Assembly (NCBI GenBank): GCA_016782865.1
Contig: JADHXR010000044.1
Coordinates: forward strand, 1 to 46,860
Direction of reading: 5' to 3'
Source of the DNA: Phycisphaerae bacterium
GTDB taxonomy: Bacteria; Planctomycetota; Phycisphaerae; Sedimentisphaerales; Anaerobacaceae
Length of the DNA stretch: 46,860 bases
The translations under genes and the position numbers were made by a program. Under the pieces are notes generated by a model. The model saw only the letters and a program-made list of their open reading frames with translations. It was not told the DNA's origin and did not search any database. Below are positions 23,083 through 33,211 of this stretch, piece after piece (position 1 is the stretch's first letter; each line of letters begins with the position of its first letter).

Positions 23083-24870
23083 GTGGCAAAAAAACGAACG
23101 AAAGCAGTCAAAGCAGAGGTTCCCGAGCAAGTCATTGCTGACGCCGAATCCTCAACAATCACTGTGATCGCCGATCCCGAAGAACAGATAAGGTTGCTCA
23201 TTGCCAAGGGCAAGAAGAAAGGATTCCTCACTTACGAGGAAATGAACGATGATTTGCCCGACGAAGCCGTAAGTGTTGGTCGTCTGGACAACCTGTTGGC
23301 AACGCTGGATGAGATGGGGATTACCCTTCTCGACGACGCCGATGTGAAGGCCCGGATAATTGCGAAGGTGCCAGAGGATGAGTTTGAAGCGCCGGATGAA
23401 CACCCCGATGACGAAGGACAGGAAGAAGACGAGAAGGTCGGCGATGAGGACGAGCTGCTCGAAAAGCAACTGGTCGGCGAAGATGTCTCCAGGCGAATCG
23501 ACGACCCAATTCGCATGTACCTGACCCAAATGGGTCAGATACCGCTGCTGACAAGAACGTCGGAAATTGCTCTTGCACGAAGAATCGAAATAGCCCGCAT
23601 GGCCTTCAGAAGAAAGATGTTCCAGAGCGATTACTGCGCCAGAAACTGTCTGGAATTGTTTCAGCAGGTGCACGACGGCTCGGCGTCGTTCGACAGGACC
23701 ATCAAAGCCGGCACGGCGCTTTATCAGACCAAGAGCGTAGTAAAGAAACGGCTGCCCGTAAACATCCAGACAGCCGATAGACTGCTCACGGTCGGCCAGG
23801 CGCTGTTCAAGAAGACCCTTGCAGGCCTGAGCAAGAGTGAAACTGAGGCCGAACTGAAACAGATACGCCGAGGCAAGCGAAAGATCGCCACGCTTCTCGA
23901 AGAGCTTAACCTGCGAACCAGCAGGATTCAGCCAATGAAAAGCAAGCTCCACGGCATCTGCAATAAGATGCAGCAATTGGAGCAGGCAATCGAGGCCGGG
24001 CCCGACGCAGACATCACCGCCGAGGACATCGATGCGATGAAGCAGGAGCTGGCCGGCCTTCAGGACCTGGTGGTGGAGACACCAGAGCAGCTTTCCAAGA
24101 GACTCACGGCGCTGGACAACGTCTTCGACCAATACCAGAAGACAAAGCGACTGCTCTCCAGCGCCAACCTCAGGCTTGTCGTTTCGATCGCCAAGAAATA
24201 TCGCAACCGCGGCCTGAGCTTTCTGGACCTCATCCAGGAGGGTAACACGGGTTTGATGAGAGCCGTCGACAAGTACGAATATCGCCGGGGCTACAAATTC
24301 AGCACGTACGCCACGTGGTGGATCCGCCAGGCGATCACCCGGGCGATAGCCGACCACGCCAGGACGATCCGCATCCCCGTTCACATGATAGAAACGATGA
24401 GCCGGCTGCGAACCGCCGGCAAGGTGCTGCACCAGAAACTGGGCAGAGAGGCGACCATCGAGGAGATCGCCGAGGAAGCCGAGATGACCGTCGCCGAGAC
24501 ACGCAGAGTGCTCAAGATCTCCAAGCATCCCATCAGTCTCGACAGGCCGATCGGCGAGAGCGAGGACAGCTACTTCGGCGATTTCATCGAAGACAACCAA
24601 ATCGATTCGCCTGTAGCATCGGCCACCCAGGAAATGCTGCGAGACAGGATCGAGGTGGTTCTCAAAACGCTCTCATATCGCGAGCGTGAAATCATCAGAC
24701 TGCGATACGGAATCGGTGACGGCTACACCTACACGTTGGAGGAAGTGGGCCGAATCTTCAAGGTCACCCGCGAGCGCGTCCGCCAGGTCGAGGCGAAGGC
24801 AATCCGCAAGCTCCAGCACCCCGTCCGGGCCCGCAAACTCGAAGGCTTCATAGACCACAAAACCGCGTGA
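23083..24870 (+). CDS. rpoD: Primary sigma factor RpoD (sigma-70)
   Basis: Housekeeping sigma factor of 595 residues. Region 1.1 is visible near the start ([20 protein letters not shown]), then an acidic linker and region 1.2 ([17 protein letters not shown]). Region 2 binds core and melts the -10 ([41 protein letters not shown]). Region 3, and region 4 with its helix-turn-helix ([27 protein letters not shown]), recognise the -35. It has a non-conserved insert of about 200 residues between 1.2 and 2, usual for primary factors. The start is GTG, chosen for its position behind AAGGG and for the basic MAKKRTK start. It is the downstream partner of dnaG; a hairpin element lies between them. Confidence 0.97.
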   Translation: MAKKRTKAVKAEVPEQVIADAESSTITVIADPEEQIRLLIAKGKKKGFLTYEEMNDDLPDEAVSVGRLDNLLATLDEMGITLLDDADVKARIIAKVPEDEFEAPDEHPDDEGQEEDEKVGDEDELLEKQLVGEDVSRRIDDPIRMYLTQMGQIPLLTRTSEIALARRIEIARMAFRRKMFQSDYCARNCLELFQQVHDGSASFDRTIKAGTALYQTKSVVKKRLPVNIQTADRLLTVGQALFKKTLAGLSKSETEAELKQIRRGKRKIATLLEELNLRTSRIQPMKSKLHGICNKMQQLEQAIEAGPDADITAEDIDAMKQELAGLQDLVVETPEQLSKRLTALDNVFDQYQKTKRLLSSANLRLVVSIAKKYRNRGLSFLDLIQEGNTGLMRAVDKYEYRRGYKFSTYATWWIRQAITRAIADHARTIRIPVHMIETMSRLRTAGKVLHQKLGREATIEEIAEEAEMTVAETRRVLKISKHPISLDRPIGESEDSYFGDFIEDNQIDSPVASATQEMLRDRIEVVLKTLSYREREIIRLRYGIGDGYTYTLEEVGRIFKVTRERVRQVEAKAIRKLQHPVRARKLEGFIDHKTA

Positions 24871-25099
24871 GATCCCCCTCGTTATCCCGAGCGAAGTCGG
24901 CATCACCCGGCTTTGCCTTGGTAAAACCAGGGAAGTGTCGGAAGAAGCAAAATATCTATCTGCTCCGCGCTCTCTGCGGGCGCTGCGGTTAATCAAAATG
25001 CAGGTTATTGCCTAGTTGATGGCTCCGTCTCAGGTATGACTTGTTGAATCGCGGGAAGACGCCCAGCCGAAAATCACAGATGCGATGAGATTACATTGA
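24871..25099. other. Intergenic stretch after rpoD
   Basis: No gene. It contains a weak 7-bp hairpin at 24916-24932 without a T-run, and a tract CTCTCTGCGGGCGCTGCGGTTAATC (24977-25001), which looks like another dispersed repeat seen between genes in this lineage. It ends where the truncated DUF7305-like frame begins. Confidence 0.4.
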
Positions 25100-25963
25100 T
25101 TTGCCCGGAGGCTGCACTATATCAAGAACACCTATGACCCAGCAACATCTCTTGGTTCAGCCCTGACAATCACCCCAAGCGCCGGCCCCGACAAGCGCGG
25201 AGATTTTACCCTCTTGGGAAGCTATACCATCACTTTAAATGGCGCTAAACAAGACCTGCATATGAAGAATGGGACCACAGTGGGTTGGTACAATTACGAC
25301 GCCGACGATAGAGATATGCAAATCGGCACGAATAGCACCGAACCAGGTTCTATTGTCCTTAAAAACACGTCAATTATAGATGGCGATATTTTCATGGGTA
25401 TGGGTGGAAATCCGGATGATGTTATTACCGACAATGGTGCAACCGTCAACGGCAGTACCTTCGCCTTGACACAGATATATGAGCCGTCACCGGTGATGGT
25501 GCCGGAATCGCTGGAGTCTCTGCCTTCTCTCGGAACTATAGATGATAATACTACAATAAGCAGTTCAGCGAGGTATGACAGCATTAACCTTGGGAACAGA
25601 GAAACAGTTATAATTTGTGGGGACATCACACTTTATATTACCGGCGACATAATCCTCGGCAATTCTGCCCAGCTCGGGATAGAGAATGATGCGTCTTTGG
25701 TCCTGTATTTAGGCGGGGATATTGAAGGTAAGAAGTCAAGCGCCGTCAACAATGAGACTCAGGACCCGCAAAAACTCAAAATATACGGTCTTGACAGTTG
25801 TGAGACTATAGAATTTAAGAACAGCGCCGACTTTTATGGAGCAATTTATGCCCCTAACGCGGATGTAATAGTGCACAATTCGGGCAACGTATATGGAGCG
25901 GTTACAGCCAAGAGCTTTAAGCAAAAAAACTCCGGCACCTTTAACTACGATATGCCTCGCTGA
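25100..25963 (+). pseudogene. 5'-truncated DUF7305/PilX-like surface protein
   Basis: The frame opens right after a TGA at 25097-25099 and reads coherent protein from the start (YIKNTYDPATSLGSALTITP...), but has no ATG or GTG before 25214, only a TTG there. The body is a beta-solenoid-like domain. It has repeated D-I/G-D strands (CGDITLYITGDIILGNSAQLGI) and the end AIYAPNADVIVHNSGNVYGAVTAKSF, which is the pattern of DUF7305 proteins found with type IV pilus PilX-like parts. Those proteins carry a prepilin amino end and several hundred residues before this domain. Neither is present, so this is most likely a remnant of a pilus-associated gene. It lies within a 1.6-kb patch of decayed genes. 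Confidence 0.6.
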
Positions 25964-26069
25964 GAGATGTAGGTATAAACGACGAGGCTATTCACTTCAC
26001 GATAACAAACTGGCACGAGTAACATAATAAGCAAACCAACCTGTAATCCATGTATTCTGTAGCTATCGA

Positions 26070-26309
26070 CTAAATTATGGTGACCGATCGTTTGTCTGCC
26101 CGGGCAATCGCAATATCGCAGGCCAGTACACGCTTACCATCTAACAAGACCACGCACCCGCCACAGCGGCCTTGGCCGCAGCGAAGTTGCACTGCCGATT
26201 CACGCATATCATCCCGGATAGCATCAAGAAGAGGGCTTTGGGGATCGGCGGTGATAGTCCTTTCCTCTCCATTAACCGTCAGAGTGATCTTCTTCTTATC
26301 ACACGACAT
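26070..26309 (-). pseudogene. Truncated 2Fe-2S subunit of a molybdenum hydroxylase (CoxS/IorA-like)
   Basis: A 79-residue frame covering the plant-type ferredoxin domain only: TLTVNGEERTI, LLDAIRD, then Cys ligands in RCGQGRCGGCVVLLDGKRVLAC. It stops at SVTII, where the family normally reads T-T-I-E-G-L and continues with a helical second 2Fe-2S domain of about 80 residues. No large or medium hydroxylase subunit is near. It could be a free small ferredoxin, but the break right at the domain joint favours a truncated gene. The start has a purine-rich GAAAGAAG upstream. Confidence 0.6.
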
Positions 26310-26492
26310 GACCGGCTTCTTTCATTCGTTGATCCTGTGAGCCAAGAAAGCGAAAAGCAGAATGTCCCCTTTAGACTTCCAGAGACAATAGTCAATAGTT
26401 AATCGCAAATAGTCAATGGCAAGGCTGACTTATTTCATTCCCCGGTAAAATCCTCTCCGAAGTCCCCGTCATAATCGTTCAGATTCATCCGC

Positions 26493-26512
26493 ATGGGCAA
26501 CCAGTTGCCCAT
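26493..26512. repeat. ATGGGCAAC-CA-GTTGCCCAT palindrome
   Basis: Perfect 9-bp arms with a 2-nt loop, lying 10 nt past the stop of the thioredoxin-domain gene on the minus strand. There is no T-run, so a dispersed REP-type element is more likely than an intrinsic terminator. Confidence 0.6.
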
Positions 26513-26521
26513 CCTACAGGT

Positions 26522-28312
26522 TTATAGAAGTTCGTCGATTTGCGTTTCGCAGTTGTGGTCTTTGGGGTGTCCTCGCCAGATAATCGCGCCCTGGGGATCG
26601 ATCAGGATTGCGGTCGGCACGCCGTTAACACCGAATTTCTCGGCGGCCGGGCTCTCGAAAGCCCTGCGGCCACTGGCGCCGGTCCAGAAGTGGCGCACAT
26701 GCGTCCATCCGCGCCTCTTTGCGTAAGAATACACCACGTCCTTCGAGTCGTCTATGCTGACTGCGAGTACTTCAACGCGGTCGCCCCAGTCGCCGCGGCG
26801 CTTCTTTGTCGCGCGGTTGAGCTTTGCCATCGGCGTCTTGCATGGGCCGCACCACGTGGCCCAGAATTCCAGGTAGATGACCTTTCCCTGCAAAGAGCGC
26901 AGCGACAGCGGGCGGCTCGTCTTGGCGCCCACGAGCGTGACATCTGGCGCACGATCTCCCACCCGCGGGGCAAGTGTGAATTCGAAGTTCTGACTACCCT
27001 TTTCAGTCATCTGCATTCTGCGGAGCCGTTCATCACCTACTTTCAGATAGAACACCGGACCATCAGGGCCTGGCCGCACGCCCTCCAACTGAAACCTTCC
27101 TGCGGCATCCAGATATCCTCCCTCGATGACGACGCCGTAGTAGTGGGGGACGGCGTAGGTGAGCATATAGCTGCTGCCGGCTGCCGGTTTGCCGTCGTAG
27201 TTCTTGACGGTGACCGTCGCGGTTGTGCTGCCTCGCCAGGAGTCCGGGTCGTAAGCTGCGTAGTCCAAATCGATAGTCTTCTCTTCGCCTGCGATGAGAC
27301 TGAACTCTACGCTGTCCCGGAAGAGGCGGGTTGCATCGCCCGGGCGGCTGACACCTTCGTGTTCCGGGGGCACCAGCCACAGCAAGAGCTTGTAGTCGTT
27401 TGGGGGCAGGTCGTCCAGCGTTGCATCAAAGCTGAGGTTGTCGGATTGCTTTTGCAGCCATACTGTGTAATACTTGGCCACGTCCGGGATGTGCGTTGCC
27501 ACCAAGACAGACGAGCAATCATACCGAGGGTGGTCGCCCGCGGCGGGAAAATCAAACCGGACACGAAGCCTGGCGGAGGCGGGCAGTTGCCACTCGATCC
27601 GCCCGTCTGCAAGCTCGCTTTCGCTGATCATCTCGGTCTCGATCGTTCGCATGAAACCCGGGTGGTCAATAGCCAGGAAAAATGGAGGAGTCTCGCCGGG
27701 GACCCGGAATCGGAAACGGCCCTCGCCAACTCGATGGACCTTCGACATCTCAAAATCGATGACCCGGCCCGGTCTGATATTTTCGGGCATGCGCATCGGC
27801 CGCACGCGGTCCGCAAATTCGCTGTAGACCACCGATGGGACAACATCCTTCGGAATCGCACGCCCGTCCACCTTTCGGACCGATAGCTCTATCAGGCGTC
27901 CCGGTGTTAGAGACACCGTTCTTTCCATATGCGCGCCGGTGCTTTCCAGGTTCAGGATGGCCGGCGCCAGGCCGGGGGCGCGGACAATCACCTGAAACTG
28001 CGGATCGTTCCTTAGCCGGAGGGTTTGTACGTCGGTGGCCCCAAAGTGAATTCTACCCTCCCGGCCCGATTGCCATCGGATGTAGCCCTCGTGATGAGTG
28101 TGTATCATGGCTTCGAACTTTGGAACACTATGGCTGTCCGCGTCATGGACAATAAGCACCAGATCGATTTTGCCGTATGGCATACCCGCCGGGGTGGGCG
28201 CCGCTACGAACAGGACGCCCACAATCAACGCAAAGCACAGCACGCTGAAGGAAGGAATAGAACCTTGCCGGACTCTCTTGACAGAACATTGCGGCTCTCC
28301 AGAAACTTTCAT
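26522..28312 (-). CDS. Secreted protein with carboxy-terminal TlpA/ResA-type thioredoxin domain
   Basis: Protein of 596 residues. Signal peptide at about 20-43, then roughly 390 residues of beta-sandwich modules of carboxypeptidase-regulatory or Fn3 type (strands such as RLIELSVRKVDGRAIP and TVTVKNYDGKPAAGSSYML). Last comes a thioredoxin domain of about 150 residues opening with VGDRAPDVTLVG, with redox site WCGPC and cis-Pro loop GVPTAILID. TlpA-like domains reduce or isomerise disulfides, often for cytochrome c or Cu-enzyme maturation; the large amino-terminal part may set the partner. A GAGGTGAT ribosome site precedes the ATG. It is a single gene; the 305 bp upstream (28313-28617) show nothing recognisable. 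Confidence 0.88.
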   Translation of the reverse strand: MKVSGEPQCSVKRVRQGSIPSFSVLCFALIVGVLFVAAPTPAGMPYGKIDLVLIVHDADSHSVPKFEAMIHTHHEGYIRWQSGREGRIHFGATDVQTLRLRNDPQFQVIVRAPGLAPAILNLESTGAHMERTVSLTPGRLIELSVRKVDGRAIPKDVVPSVVYSEFADRVRPMRMPENIRPGRVIDFEMSKVHRVGEGRFRFRVPGETPPFFLAIDHPGFMRTIETEMISESELADGRIEWQLPASARLRVRFDFPAAGDHPRYDCSSVLVATHIPDVAKYYTVWLQKQSDNLSFDATLDDLPPNDYKLLLWLVPPEHEGVSRPGDATRLFRDSVEFSLIAGEEKTIDLDYAAYDPDSWRGSTTATVTVKNYDGKPAAGSSYMLTYAVPHYYGVVIEGGYLDAAGRFQLEGVRPGPDGPVFYLKVGDERLRRMQMTEKGSQNFEFTLAPRVGDRAPDVTLVGAKTSRPLSLRSLQGKVIYLEFWATWCGPCKTPMAKLNRATKKRRGDWGDRVEVLAVSIDDSKDVVYSYAKRRGWTHVRHFWTGASGRRAFESPAAEKFGVNGVPTAILIDPQGAIIWRGHPKDHNCETQIDELL

Positions 28313-28617
28313 AGATCACCTCGCAGTCACATTCCCAAACTCATCGTTCGCGTTTTAGGTCTTGAAAGGATGCTTCGTCAGTTGTATAGACGCCGGAAAC
28401 ACAAATTCGTTACTGCGCTCTTTCGATTACTGAGGAAGAATTCCAAGGGAATAATCCGACGACACCGTACCTATTTCTGCCTCTTCTTCGGCTTTCGGAT
28501 GAGCGTTTTCCTACGATCCCACAAATCATACCTGAGACAGAGCCATCAATCGAGCAATAACCTGCATTCTTGTTAACCGCCGAGCCCGCAGAGTAGATAG
28601 GGGTTAAATACCACACT
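28313..28617. other. Intergenic stretch between two minus-strand genes
   Basis: I see no gene, clear promoter, repeat or terminator here. Frames across it lack start signals and family features. Confidence 0.4.
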
Positions 28618-29664
28618 CTACACTTCCCAGTTGAGCTTGTCGCGGTATTTCCAGCCGAATCTGCCGAGCAGCTGCGCCAGGATAAGGCCGAGGTAGAAAG
28701 CAACGAGCATGAAGAGATAGCCCAGAATCCATAGCCGCAGTAAGAAGAAGCCGGCGAGTGGTATCAGCAGGAGAAATGCGTAGCAGAATATGACCAGGCC
28801 GCAATACTGAAAGAACGTGCTGAATATCGAACCGATCACGAGGATCGGATTGACGCCGCGAACCGAATCGAACACGGCGACCGCCAGCAAGCCCATCGGG
28901 AACAGGAAGATTCCCAGGCCGACCAACAGCCAATAGATCGGATCGTCAAGCTGCTGTTTGGAGCCCAGGTAGAATGTTGACGGGAGCATAAAGAAGATGA
29001 AGCACGCGACGGTCCTGAACCCCTTTCCCAATATCTCCCACAAACCCGGCGTGCAGCCTGCGGTCTCGGGCGCTCTTATTCTGCCGGCGGCGCTGCTGCA
29101 TATGCATTCGTACGCGTACCAGCAGACGTACAGGATGAAGACACCTACAGATATCCAATGAATTATTCTGACCAGGGCAAAGAACACGTACATAGGCAGG
29201 AAGACATGAGAGAATATCCGGAGAAATTCCTGCATCGCCCTCAGGAACAACGGTATGCCGGCGCTCATGAAAATTATCAAGAGGCCTTCGTGGTTTACAG
29301 GGTACAGAAAGATGTCGACGATCCAGGGTAGCTTGCGATCCTGGACTTCCTCATTTTCATACGAGGTGAGGCCGCCGTGAAGTTTGCGGAACTGTTCGTA
29401 CGCTTCTTCAGTGGAGTCGGGCTGCTGGGTCGGTTCGCTTTGGGTTTTGGCCTCCTTGGGGACATCGAGAAACGTTAGGTCGGCGAGAGGGCTCTTCGGA
29501 ACGGCTTGAGTCTCGTCGGTGGCTGCAACCTTCGGGCTGCTGCCTTCAACTCGAGGTCCCGGAACCGTGATCACGGTCTTGCATTCCGGACATCTGCCCT
29601 TCTTTCCTGCATAGAGGCGCCGAACGCGTATTTCCTTGCCACAGTTTTGACAGTGGAATTTCAT
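28618..29664 (-). CDS. Zinc-ribbon membrane protein, unknown function
   Basis: Protein of 348 residues. It opens with a zinc ribbon, CQNCGKEIRV...GKKGRCPECKTVITVP (residues 5-34, two CxxC pairs), then a charged linker rich in Pro, Glu and Lys to about residue 110. After that come six to seven hydrophobic segments, including a long GLLIIFMSAGIPLFLRA-type first segment and three closely packed ones at the end. A cytoplasmic zinc ribbon followed by a polytopic domain is common in planctomycete 'hypothetical' proteins; I recognise no enzyme or transporter motif. It is on the same strand as the thioredoxin-domain gene but 300 bp away, and divergent from the subtilase. Confidence 0.75.
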   Translation of the reverse strand: MKFHCQNCGKEIRVRRLYAGKKGRCPECKTVITVPGPRVEGSSPKVAATDETQAVPKSPLADLTFLDVPKEAKTQSEPTQQPDSTEEAYEQFRKLHGGLTSYENEEVQDRKLPWIVDIFLYPVNHEGLLIIFMSAGIPLFLRAMQEFLRIFSHVFLPMYVFFALVRIIHWISVGVFILYVCWYAYECICSSAAGRIRAPETAGCTPGLWEILGKGFRTVACFIFFMLPSTFYLGSKQQLDDPIYWLLVGLGIFLFPMGLLAVAVFDSVRGVNPILVIGSIFSTFFQYCGLVIFCYAFLLLIPLAGFFLLRLWILGYLFMLVAFYLGLILAQLLGRFGWKYRDKLNWEV

Positions 29665-29924
29665 CGTACTTTAAGACTAATACTACCACATCTTCGCTCT
29701 CAATTCAATCACCATCGCCCCGGACAGTCTGTTTGGAGCCTCAAAGAATGCTCATAGACTATTTGTCAAAGCTCGGCCGGCAAATGAACAAGTTGAATGT
29801 CGTCATAGTACACTACGCTTGAAGTGGTCGTTGTTTTTGGCAAAGAATCGCATTTACCCACAGGACGTGAGTGCCGATATCACACAAGCGACAGTCGCTC
29901 AATCCTCTGAATGAACGGAGTATT

Positions 29925-32900
29925 ATGAACAAGAGGCTTTTTCTATCTCTACTGTGCTGCTTGTTTGCCGCAAGTAATGACTACGCGCGATCCCCGAGCC
30001 AACCGGACGTCCGTAGTTATATCGTTGTCTTGAAAGGGCCTCCCCTGAGTAGAACTGCGTTCGATGAACGAGGCAAGTCCTTATATAAGGGGATTTCCCA
30101 CAGGGACAAGCGACATGTTGGGCGCGTGATCAAGCGTCGCAGGGACATGGAGGGCCGGTTGAGCCGTTTTGAGAATCGCCTGAAAGGATTGTCCCCCGGC
30201 ATCAGGCCCGGGCGCCGATTCACCGGGCTCCTTAACGGGCTGTCTCTGGAAATGCCGCGCGGCGTCGCGTCAAGAATTCGATCTATGAGCGATGTCTTGG
30301 CGATAGTCCCGAACCGGAGGTACGATTACTCGCTGACAAGAAGCAACGATCTGATGAACGCCCCGGTGGCCTGGCAGCTCGCCGGCGGTCAGGCATTCGC
30401 CGGCCATGGGATCAAGATCGGCATCATCGATACGGGGATCGACCATACCCACGTCATGTTCGACGATCAGGGATATCAGCCTCCTGAAGGGTATCCGCTC
30501 GGTGACACGGATTTCACAAACAACAAGATCATCGTGGCGCGCGTCTTCACCAAGGGTGGGGATTCGGCTGTCGATTCGACCCCGCGCGACCGCAACGGGC
30601 ACGGAACGCACGTGGCCTCCTGCGCCGCGGGAAACTTCAATACGCCCTCGCCGTTGGGATCGATCTCAGGTTTCGCGCCCAACGCTTATTTGGGAAATTA
30701 CAAAGTGTTCACGAGTGATTTCACGACGTTGGAGCAAATCATCGGCGCGCTGGAGGCGTGTGTGGAAGACGGTATGGACGTCGTGAATCTCAGCCTCGGC
30801 TCCGAAGCCTATATCAATTCTCTGCTGGACCCCGAGGCTCTGGCGATCAGGAACGCGATTAGATCCGGGGTCGTGGTTGTCGCCGCCGCAGGCAACTCGG
30901 GCAGACCTGAAACAATCGGAAGCCCGGGGCAGATTCCGGAGGTAATCACGGTCGGGTCTTTGACGAACGCACACACCGGCGGAAACTCGGGCGACCTTGA
31001 TATAGCAATGATGAACGTGTACTCCGATGGGAAACAAATCTTGGCCGATGAGCAAGTCGTCTTGGGCCCGGATCCGGAATTCTTCTTATATCCTCTGCTC
31101 GGACGCTTTCAACTTGTTGACGCCGATCTACTTGACGGCGGTCGTTACGGGGGCGATCAACACGGCCTGGCCTGCCAGAGCCTGCCTGCCGGTTCGGCCC
31201 GGGACAAGTGGGTCCTGGTTCAGCGAGGCACCTGCACATTCGCGGAGAAGATTTTCAACGTGCAGGAGGCCGGAGGCTGGGGCGCTCTGATCTATAACAA
31301 CGCCGGCGCCGACGAGGGGCCGGACGGGCTCATTCGAGGTCCGCTTGTTCCCGGCACGATGTTGCCTTCCTATTTTGCCTCGCGCAATGTCGGATTGGCC
31401 GTCAAAGAGGCACTCGCCACCGGCGGCGTGGTGGAAATGGAAATCTATGCCGCCGCGCCGTTCGAGAGAAATCAGACGCCTCTCGAACTAAGTTCGTTTT
31501 CTTCCGTGGGACCATCTCTGGGCTATGTGATAAAGCCCGAGATATCCGCCATCGGAGAAGGCAGCTATGCCGCGACGCAAAATGATCTGCCCGGCGAGTT
31601 CAGGTTCAATTCTATCGACTATACCTCGTTCGATCTGTCAGGTTTTAGTTTCAGCAGCGGGACGAGTTTTTCCTCACCGAGGGTCGCCGGGGTTGCGGCA
31701 CTTCTCAAGCAGGCCAACCCGTCGTGGACACCCGAAGACATCAAGTCGGCGATCGTTATCTCTGCGCAGAGGCCGCCGAGCTTTACGTCCTTTTCCAATA
31801 TGGAGCGGGGAGCCGGGCATGTAGATCCTGCCAGGGCCATGGACCTTCCTTTGATCGTAACGCCGCCGACCTTGAGTTGGGAAAATGTGTTGATCGATGA
31901 GGTAACCGAAGCCCGCAAGAGCATCCGGTTGAAAAACGTATCGCAGCAGTTTCAGTCGATGTCACTGACCCTGGAATTGCCCGCCAGCGAACGCTTGCAA
32001 GCTGTCGAAATATTTCCCGATCAGGTCGATTTGGCGCCGTCGGAAAGCATCGAGGTATCGATCAATCTGACGTTCAGCCCTCCCGCCCAGCTTGGGCAAA
32101 CAGAGGACGTCAACGGTGATGTGATCATCGAAATCACCGGCGAGCCGGACCTGCTCCGCGTCCCCGTGTGGGCGCGGATCATGAATGCTCCGCTTGCTCA
32201 AGGGGCCATCCTGCTGATCGATGACGATGGCGGCGAATCCATCGAGGGCCAATACATCCAGGCAATAAATCTCGCCGGCTATCAAGCGACTTTGTGGGAT
32301 GTGGCCCAACTCAAAGCCTATCCCTCGGTGCAATACATGCAGAGGTTCCAGGCCGTTTCGTGGTTCCTGGCTACCACGTCACTTTTCAACATCCGCGACA
32401 ATAAGGTGCTGGAGTTAAACGAACGAACTCGATTCAACGTGGTGCTGACGAAGTATCTGGCCCGCGGCGGCCGGCTGCTGGTCTCGGGCATGGACTGGAG
32501 CGATGACCAGGAGCAGACTCTGTTCGGACAGCAGGTCCTGCACATCGCTCAATTCACCCACGATCCGTTTGTGCAATACACTGCCACCGGAGACGTTGAT
32601 GACCAGGAAAAGGATTTAGTCATCTCCGGGGTGCTCGACAGTCCCATCGCCCGGGGAATAAGCAGCCTGGGCGTCAAGTTCGATGATACCGTTGTTAACA
32701 TGACCGACCTGCTCGTGCTGGACGAGACAGGCATCGCAAAGCCGGCTCTTATAACCAACCAGAATCCACTGGATGTGGTCGGCATTACCATCGAGACCGA
32801 CAGTTACCGCGCCGCGTTCTTTTCGTTTGCTCTCGAACGCATAGACCCAAGCGGGCGGACCCGTGACGGAATGGACATCATCGTGCGAAACAGTCTCGAC

Positions 32901-33200
32901 TGGCTGATGGCCGGCTCAGGCAATCGCCTGGCCATCCGCTCGGTCGAACCCCAGGTCCAGATCGACAACCGCGCCGCCCTGATGGTGACGTTGACAGCCG
33001 AAGGAATCAACTTCCCTTTCGGTCACGATGTTCGTCTCAACGAACGGAGTGTAGAAATAACGTCGATCGACATGACAGGAAACCTGGAAATTCTCATCCC
33101 TGCAGGACTGCCCCGTGGAATTTACGACATCACTCTGGACTCTCCCGACGGGCAAACCACTACCCTCGTCCAAGCGTTCGAAGTCCAAGAGCCAACTTAA
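29925..33200 (+). CDS. Secreted subtilisin-family (S8) serine protease with PA domain
   Basis: Protease of 1091 residues. A signal peptide at the ATG 29925 (MNKRLFLSLLCCLFAAS) is followed by an I9-like propeptide region to about 140. The catalytic domain has Asp169 (GIIDTGIDH), His226 (NGHGTHVAS) and the Ser of SSGTSFSSPRVAG near residue 590. A PA (protease-associated) domain is inserted between His and Ser (KWVLVQRGTCTFAEKI...GALIYNNAG), as in lactocepin and plant subtilases. After the catalytic domain come Fn3-like and Rossmann-like modules (AILLIDDDGGES...) and a last IPT/TIG-like strand set. It probably degrades extracellular protein. The ATG is preferred to an upstream one because CGGAG lies seven nt before it. 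It is convergent with the DUF5703 gene, 11 bp apart. Confidence 0.93.
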   Translation: MNKRLFLSLLCCLFAASNDYARSPSQPDVRSYIVVLKGPPLSRTAFDERGKSLYKGISHRDKRHVGRVIKRRRDMEGRLSRFENRLKGLSPGIRPGRRFTGLLNGLSLEMPRGVASRIRSMSDVLAIVPNRRYDYSLTRSNDLMNAPVAWQLAGGQAFAGHGIKIGIIDTGIDHTHVMFDDQGYQPPEGYPLGDTDFTNNKIIVARVFTKGGDSAVDSTPRDRNGHGTHVASCAAGNFNTPSPLGSISGFAPNAYLGNYKVFTSDFTTLEQIIGALEACVEDGMDVVNLSLGSEAYINSLLDPEALAIRNAIRSGVVVVAAAGNSGRPETIGSPGQIPEVITVGSLTNAHTGGNSGDLDIAMMNVYSDGKQILADEQVVLGPDPEFFLYPLLGRFQLVDADLLDGGRYGGDQHGLACQSLPAGSARDKWVLVQRGTCTFAEKIFNVQEAGGWGALIYNNAGADEGPDGLIRGPLVPGTMLPSYFASRNVGLAVKEALATGGVVEMEIYAAAPFERNQTPLELSSFSSVGPSLGYVIKPEISAIGEGSYAATQNDLPGEFRFNSIDYTSFDLSGFSFSSGTSFSSPRVAGVAALLKQANPSWTPEDIKSAIVISAQRPPSFTSFSNMERGAGHVDPARAMDLPLIVTPPTLSWENVLIDEVTEARKSIRLKNVSQQFQSMSLTLELPASERLQAVEIFPDQVDLAPSESIEVSINLTFSPPAQLGQTEDVNGDVIIEITGEPDLLRVPVWARIMNAPLAQGAILLIDDDGGESIEGQYIQAINLAGYQATLWDVAQLKAYPSVQYMQRFQAVSWFLATTSLFNIRDNKVLELNERTRFNVVLTKYLARGGRLLVSGMDWSDDQEQTLFGQQVLHIAQFTHDPFVQYTATGDVDDQEKDLVISGVLDSPIARGISSLGVKFDDTVVNMTDLLVLDETGIAKPALITNQNPLDVVGITIETDSYRAAFFSFALERIDPSGRTRDGMDIIVRNSLDWLMAGSGNRLAIRSVEPQVQIDNRAALMVTLTAEGINFPFGHDVRLNERSVEITSIDMTGNLEILIPAGLPRGIYDITLDSPDGQTTTLVQAFEVQEPT

Positions 33201-33211
33201 ACCCGATTCTG

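Noticed and set aside
23152-24600. A 482-codon frame opposite rpoD
   Set aside because: Antisense shadow of a certain gene; low-complexity translation without domains.
24916-24932. Hairpin CCTTGGT-AAA-ACCAGGG after rpoD as a terminator
   Set aside because: No T-run follows and one pair is a wobble; too weak to call.
26540-27886. A 448-codon frame opposite the thioredoxin-domain gene
   Set aside because: Antisense shadow; no start signal or recognisable motif.
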